Part shown: positions 13,716 through 14,988 of the stretch, piece by piece | Numbering within the stretch: the first letter of the stretch is position 1 | How the letters are laid out: each line of letters opens with the position of its first letter | Source of the DNA: Rhodocyclaceae bacterium UBA5602 | GTDB lineage: Bacteria > Pseudomonadota > Gammaproteobacteria > Burkholderiales > Rhodocyclaceae | Reading direction: 5' to 3' | DNA length: 14,988 nt | Assembly: GCA_002424865.1 (NCBI GenBank) | Contig: DILC01000061.1 | Coordinates: 32,211-47,198, forward strand | Notes under the pieces: generated by a model | What the model saw: only the letters and a program-made list of their open reading frames with translations | Told to the model about the DNA's origin: nothing | The model's database searches: none | Position numbers and translations under genes: made by a program

Positions 13716-13814
13716 ATGACTCCCGACCGCGCCCTTGAACGACTGCACGCCTATGAACAGGAGCTTCATAGCATCCAGTCCCGCTTTTGCGAAAATAGGG
13801 TCAGACACGATACT
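13716..13814 (+). pseudogene. Start of an unknown ORF cut by a REP-like motif (cassette 6)
   Basis: An ATG ten bases into cassette 6 opens a frame MTPDRALERLHAYEQELHSI, plausibly a helical N-terminus, up to about residue 26. It then meets a REP-like motif (13794-13812) and continues into low-complexity, Arg/Ala-rich translation through the rest of the cassette and attC 6. The second part does not look like protein, so I read this as a gene beginning whose remainder was lost. Family unknown. The 170 bases from 13815 to 13984 show no gene, only pyrimidine-rich GC sequence. Confidence 0.4.
13794..13812 (+). repeat. REP-like motif, single copy
   Basis: AATAGGGTCAGACACGAT matches the left arm of the inverted pair at 14268-14321 in 17 of 18 bases. 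GGGTCAGACACG-type sequences resemble extragenic palindromes mobilised by RAYT (REP-associated tyrosine) transposases; the assignment is by resemblance only. Confidence 0.6.
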
Positions 13815-13984
13815 GCACGCTTTCAGTCCGTTTCACGCTTCGGCCATGCGCCGTGGGTTTTTGCGGCTGTGCGGCTTTTGCGCGCCGTCGCCTATCGCTC
13901 AGGCCGCTGCGTTTCGTCCTGCCGCCGTCTCACCAGCGCCGACTTTTTCGCGGTGCGGCGTTTCGTGCGTTTTATTCAACCCGC

Positions 13985-14050
13985 GCCCAACCCGGCGCTC
14001 AAGCGGACCTGCGCCAAAAACCGCGCAGCCCGCTTAGCTCTACGTTAGGC
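13985..14050 (+). other. attC: attC site 6 (degenerate R'')
   Basis: R'' GCCCAAC (13985-13991) and R' GTTAGGC (14044-14050). The inner GGCGCTCAAGCGG and CCCGCTTAGCTC arms pair around CCTGCGCC/CCGCGCAG with an AAAAA loop. R'' does not fully complement its own cassette start GTTAGCC (two mismatches). Confidence 0.82.
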
Positions 14051-14129
14051 TCTTCGTTGCGAGGATTGTCCTTATGACGGTGGCGAGTTGTAAGGTAACA
14101 GGAGGCGCGACATAGTACGCGGATGACTT

Positions 14130-14390
14130 ATGGCTAATTATGTAGTGGTGTGGGCGATGATGTTTTTGTGTTTTGTGACGGGAAGCATAATCTCGCCGGA
14201 CGAATGGCATGAGTACCTAATAGGCACTGTTGGATTGGGTTTGTTTATATCATTTTTAGGATGGCTAAATAGAGTCAGACACGATTATGCGATTTATGCG
14301 CAGATAATCGTGTCTGACCCCATTCATTTCCACCGTTGGGGTTGTCGGAGCGCTGAAACTTCCACATTAGAATCCATTCCCATCACTTGA
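14130..14390 (+). CDS. Small membrane protein with REP-derived C-terminus
   Basis: An 86-aa ORF with two hydrophobic segments (about residues 4-21 and 29-46) separated by a short polar loop (SPDEWHEY), so probably an inner-membrane hairpin protein. From residue 47 (NRVRHDY) the sequence is the translation of the REP inverted pair, and the remaining ~35 residues are unlikely to be native. The original protein probably ended near or continued beyond this point and was altered by insertion. No good Shine-Dalgarno lies directly before the ATG; an AGGAGG about 25 bases upstream sits within a possible 13-codon ORF (14074-14115). Function unknown. Confidence 0.5.
   Translation: MANYVVVWAMMFLCFVTGSIISPDEWHEYLIGTVGLGLFISFLGWLNRVRHDYAIYAQIIVSDPIHFHRWGCRSAETSTLESIPIT
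14268..14321. repeat. REP-like inverted pair (BIME-like)
   Basis: GTCAGACACGATTAT (14274-14288) and ATAATCGTGTCTGAC (14304-14318) form a perfect 15-bp inverted repeat with a 15-base spacer, extended outward by AATAGA and CCCATT. The layout resembles a bacterial interspersed mosaic element built of two REP units. It lies inside the coding frame of the small membrane protein. Confidence 0.8.
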
Positions 14391-14424
14391 AATAAACCCA
14401 AAAATGGTATATTTTTCATACCAT
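14387..14424 (+). promoter_or_regulatory. Promoter and operator candidate of brnTA
   Basis: TTGAAA (14387-14392) and TATATT (14408-14413) with a 15-base spacer lie just before brnT. ATGGTAT (14404-14410) and ATACCAT (14418-14424) form a 7-bp inverted repeat over the -10 and the start codon, a natural site for the autorepressing BrnA or BrnTA complex. If this promoter is used, the mRNA is nearly leaderless. Confidence 0.5.
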
Positions 14425-14692
14425 GCTTACCTTTGAATTTGACGAGTCCAAGAGCCAGGCAAACCTTTCCAAGCACGGCATCAACTTCGTTGATGCACAG
14501 TTTCTGTGGAATGACCCGAGGCTATTAGAAATCCCGGCAAAAACAGAAGATGAACCCCGATATCTGGTGATAGGGCTTATCAATGGAAAACACTGGTCAG
14601 CCGTCCTCACCTACAGAGGCGTGAATATTCGACTAATTTCTGTTCGCCGGTCACGAACTGAAGAGGTAGCTCTATATGAAAGTGAAAGCTGA
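14423..14692 (+). CDS. brnT: BrnT family toxin
   Basis: An 89-aa ribonuclease toxin of the BrnT family (RelE-like fold, type II toxin-antitoxin), which cleaves RNA and blocks translation. The family start is clear: LTFEFDESKSQANLSKHG followed by INFVDAQFLW, with a central YLVIGLINGKHWSAVLTYRG and the C-terminal IRLISVRRSRTEEVALYE holding the conserved Arg and Glu residues. Length is normal. No Shine-Dalgarno precedes the ATG. The gene overlaps brnA by 17 bases. Toxin first, antitoxin second is the usual brnTA order. It lies after the last visible attC, so it may be an array-stabilising module. Confidence 0.92.
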   Translation: MLTFEFDESKSQANLSKHGINFVDAQFLWNDPRLLEIPAKTEDEPRYLVIGLINGKHWSAVLTYRGVNIRLISVRRSRTEEVALYESES

Positions 14693-14936
14693 AACATTCG
14701 ATAAGCAGTTTGATGAAGGCGCGGACATTACCGCCTCTCTGGATTTATCCAAAGCGAAGCGAGTTTTGCTGGAACAAAAGCGCGTTAATGTCGATTTTCC
14801 TACGTGGATGATTGACTCGTTGGATCGAGAAGCGGGAAAGCTCGGCGTTACCCGGCAATCCATTATTAAGATGTGGCTCGCCGAACGCCTCGAAAGCTCC
14901 ACCTTTAACATGCCGTCCCAGCGGACACACCGTTGA
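14676..14936 (+). CDS. brnA: BrnA-type ribbon-helix-helix antitoxin
   Basis: An 86-aa antitoxin that neutralises BrnT and represses the operon. The N-terminal half is acidic (KQFDEGADITASLDL), as expected of a toxin-binding tail. The C-terminal half has a ribbon-helix-helix pattern: a beta strand VNVDFPTWMIDSL, helix REAGKLG, turn, and helix VTRQSIIKMWLAERL, typical of BrnA/CopG proteins. AGAGGT precedes the ATG inside brnT, and the 17-base overlap implies translational coupling. Likely operator: the palindrome at the brnT start. Confidence 0.88.
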   Translation: MKVKAETFDKQFDEGADITASLDLSKAKRVLLEQKRVNVDFPTWMIDSLDREAGKLGVTRQSIIKMWLAERLESSTFNMPSQRTHR

Positions 14937-14988
14937 ATTCCACGAAACCACAACGCTCTTTGTGGCCATGCGCGAGCTGGACATCGCG
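14932..14988 (+). other. Possible start of a further ORF at the window edge
   Basis: After brnA, the frame containing 14935 is open to the edge and reads VEFHETTTLFVAMRELDIA, which looks protein-like. No standard start codon lies at its beginning; an internal ATG falls at about 14974. It is too short to identify. Confidence 0.25.

Larger units (their letters stand above)
8994..14988. mobile_element. Chromosomal integron: truncated intI plus cassette array (open at right edge)
   Basis: A minus-strand intI fragment is followed by six attC sites, each ending in a GTTRRRY core with a matching RYYYAAC core 58-78 bases earlier. Cassette limits inferred from the cores are 9260-9583, 9584-10942, 10943-11887, 11888-12308, 12309-13706 and 13707-14044, then an open-ended segment. 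Pairing between each cassette start and its own R'' is perfect for cassettes 1, 3, 4 and 5, has one mismatch in 2 and two in 6. Base composition changes sharply between cassettes (3 is visibly AT-rich), as expected for independently acquired genes. The attC sites differ in sequence, which resembles environmental chromosomal integrons more than the uniform arrays of Vibrio. Confidence 0.9.

Noticed and set aside
13735..14077. Several overlapping ORFs in cassette 6
   Set aside because: Arg/Ala/Pro-rich translations running through attC 6, typical of noncoding GC-rich DNA.
8936..14988. CRISPR array or tRNA/rRNA genes
   Set aside because: The repeated elements are divergent attC sites and REP units, not regularly spaced identical repeats; no tRNA cloverleaf or rRNA sequence was recognised.

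Overview
The window reads as a chromosomal segment of a betaproteobacterium (Burkholderiales/Nitrosomonadales-like). The evidence is a neisserial/burkholderial-type trimeric porin, a phoB-phoR pair, an OxyR with both redox cysteines at the E. coli positions, Dps, YaeQ, DbpA and a bacterial RIO1 kinase. The genus cannot be fixed from sequence alone.

Left part (1-8935), conserved chromosome: a porin missing its first codons ends in a strong intrinsic terminator. phoB-phoR follow on the minus strand with a 4-bp overlap and a Pho box upstream of phoB. On the plus strand come oxyR, dps, a fumarylacetoacetate-hydrolase-family gene, yaeQ, dbpA and a RIO1-family kinase. Small regulatory structures sit between them: a hairpin over the ribosome binding site of the FAH-family gene, and a four-copy 11-bp tandem repeat before dbpA.

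Right part (about 8990-14988), integron: a minus-strand fragment with the first ~44 residues of an integron integrase abuts the RIO1 gene; the rest of intI is gone. To its right lies a cassette array with six recognisable attC sites (R' cores at 9583, 10942, 11887, 12308, 13706 and 14044). Cassette starts and attC R'' cores match as expected: cassettes 1, 3, 4 and 5 perfectly, cassette 2 with one mismatch, cassette 6 with two. The cassettes carry (1) a reverse-oriented 86-aa protein of unknown function; (2) a reverse-oriented filamentous-phage (inovirus)-type rolling-circle Rep with a hairpin- and repeat-rich noncoding region; (3) a PD-(D/E)XK nuclease-like protein; (4) a CsaA-like tRNA-binding protein; (5) an OLD-like ATPase with a C-terminal TOPRIM-like domain; (6) a degenerate cassette with an ORF start cut by a REP-like motif. 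After the last visible attC come a small membrane protein altered by a REP inverted pair and a BrnT/BrnA toxin-antitoxin pair.

Most interesting point: cassette 2 looks like a minimal ssDNA-phage-type replicon packaged as an integron cassette. Its rep lies on the minus strand, which is the attC bottom strand used by IntI. If Rep displaces its own coding strand, as in filamentous phages, rolling-circle replication of the excised cassette would generate exactly the single strand the integrase needs. Cassettes 3 and 5 are candidate anti-phage genes. With intI truncated, any mobility now would need an integrase supplied in trans.
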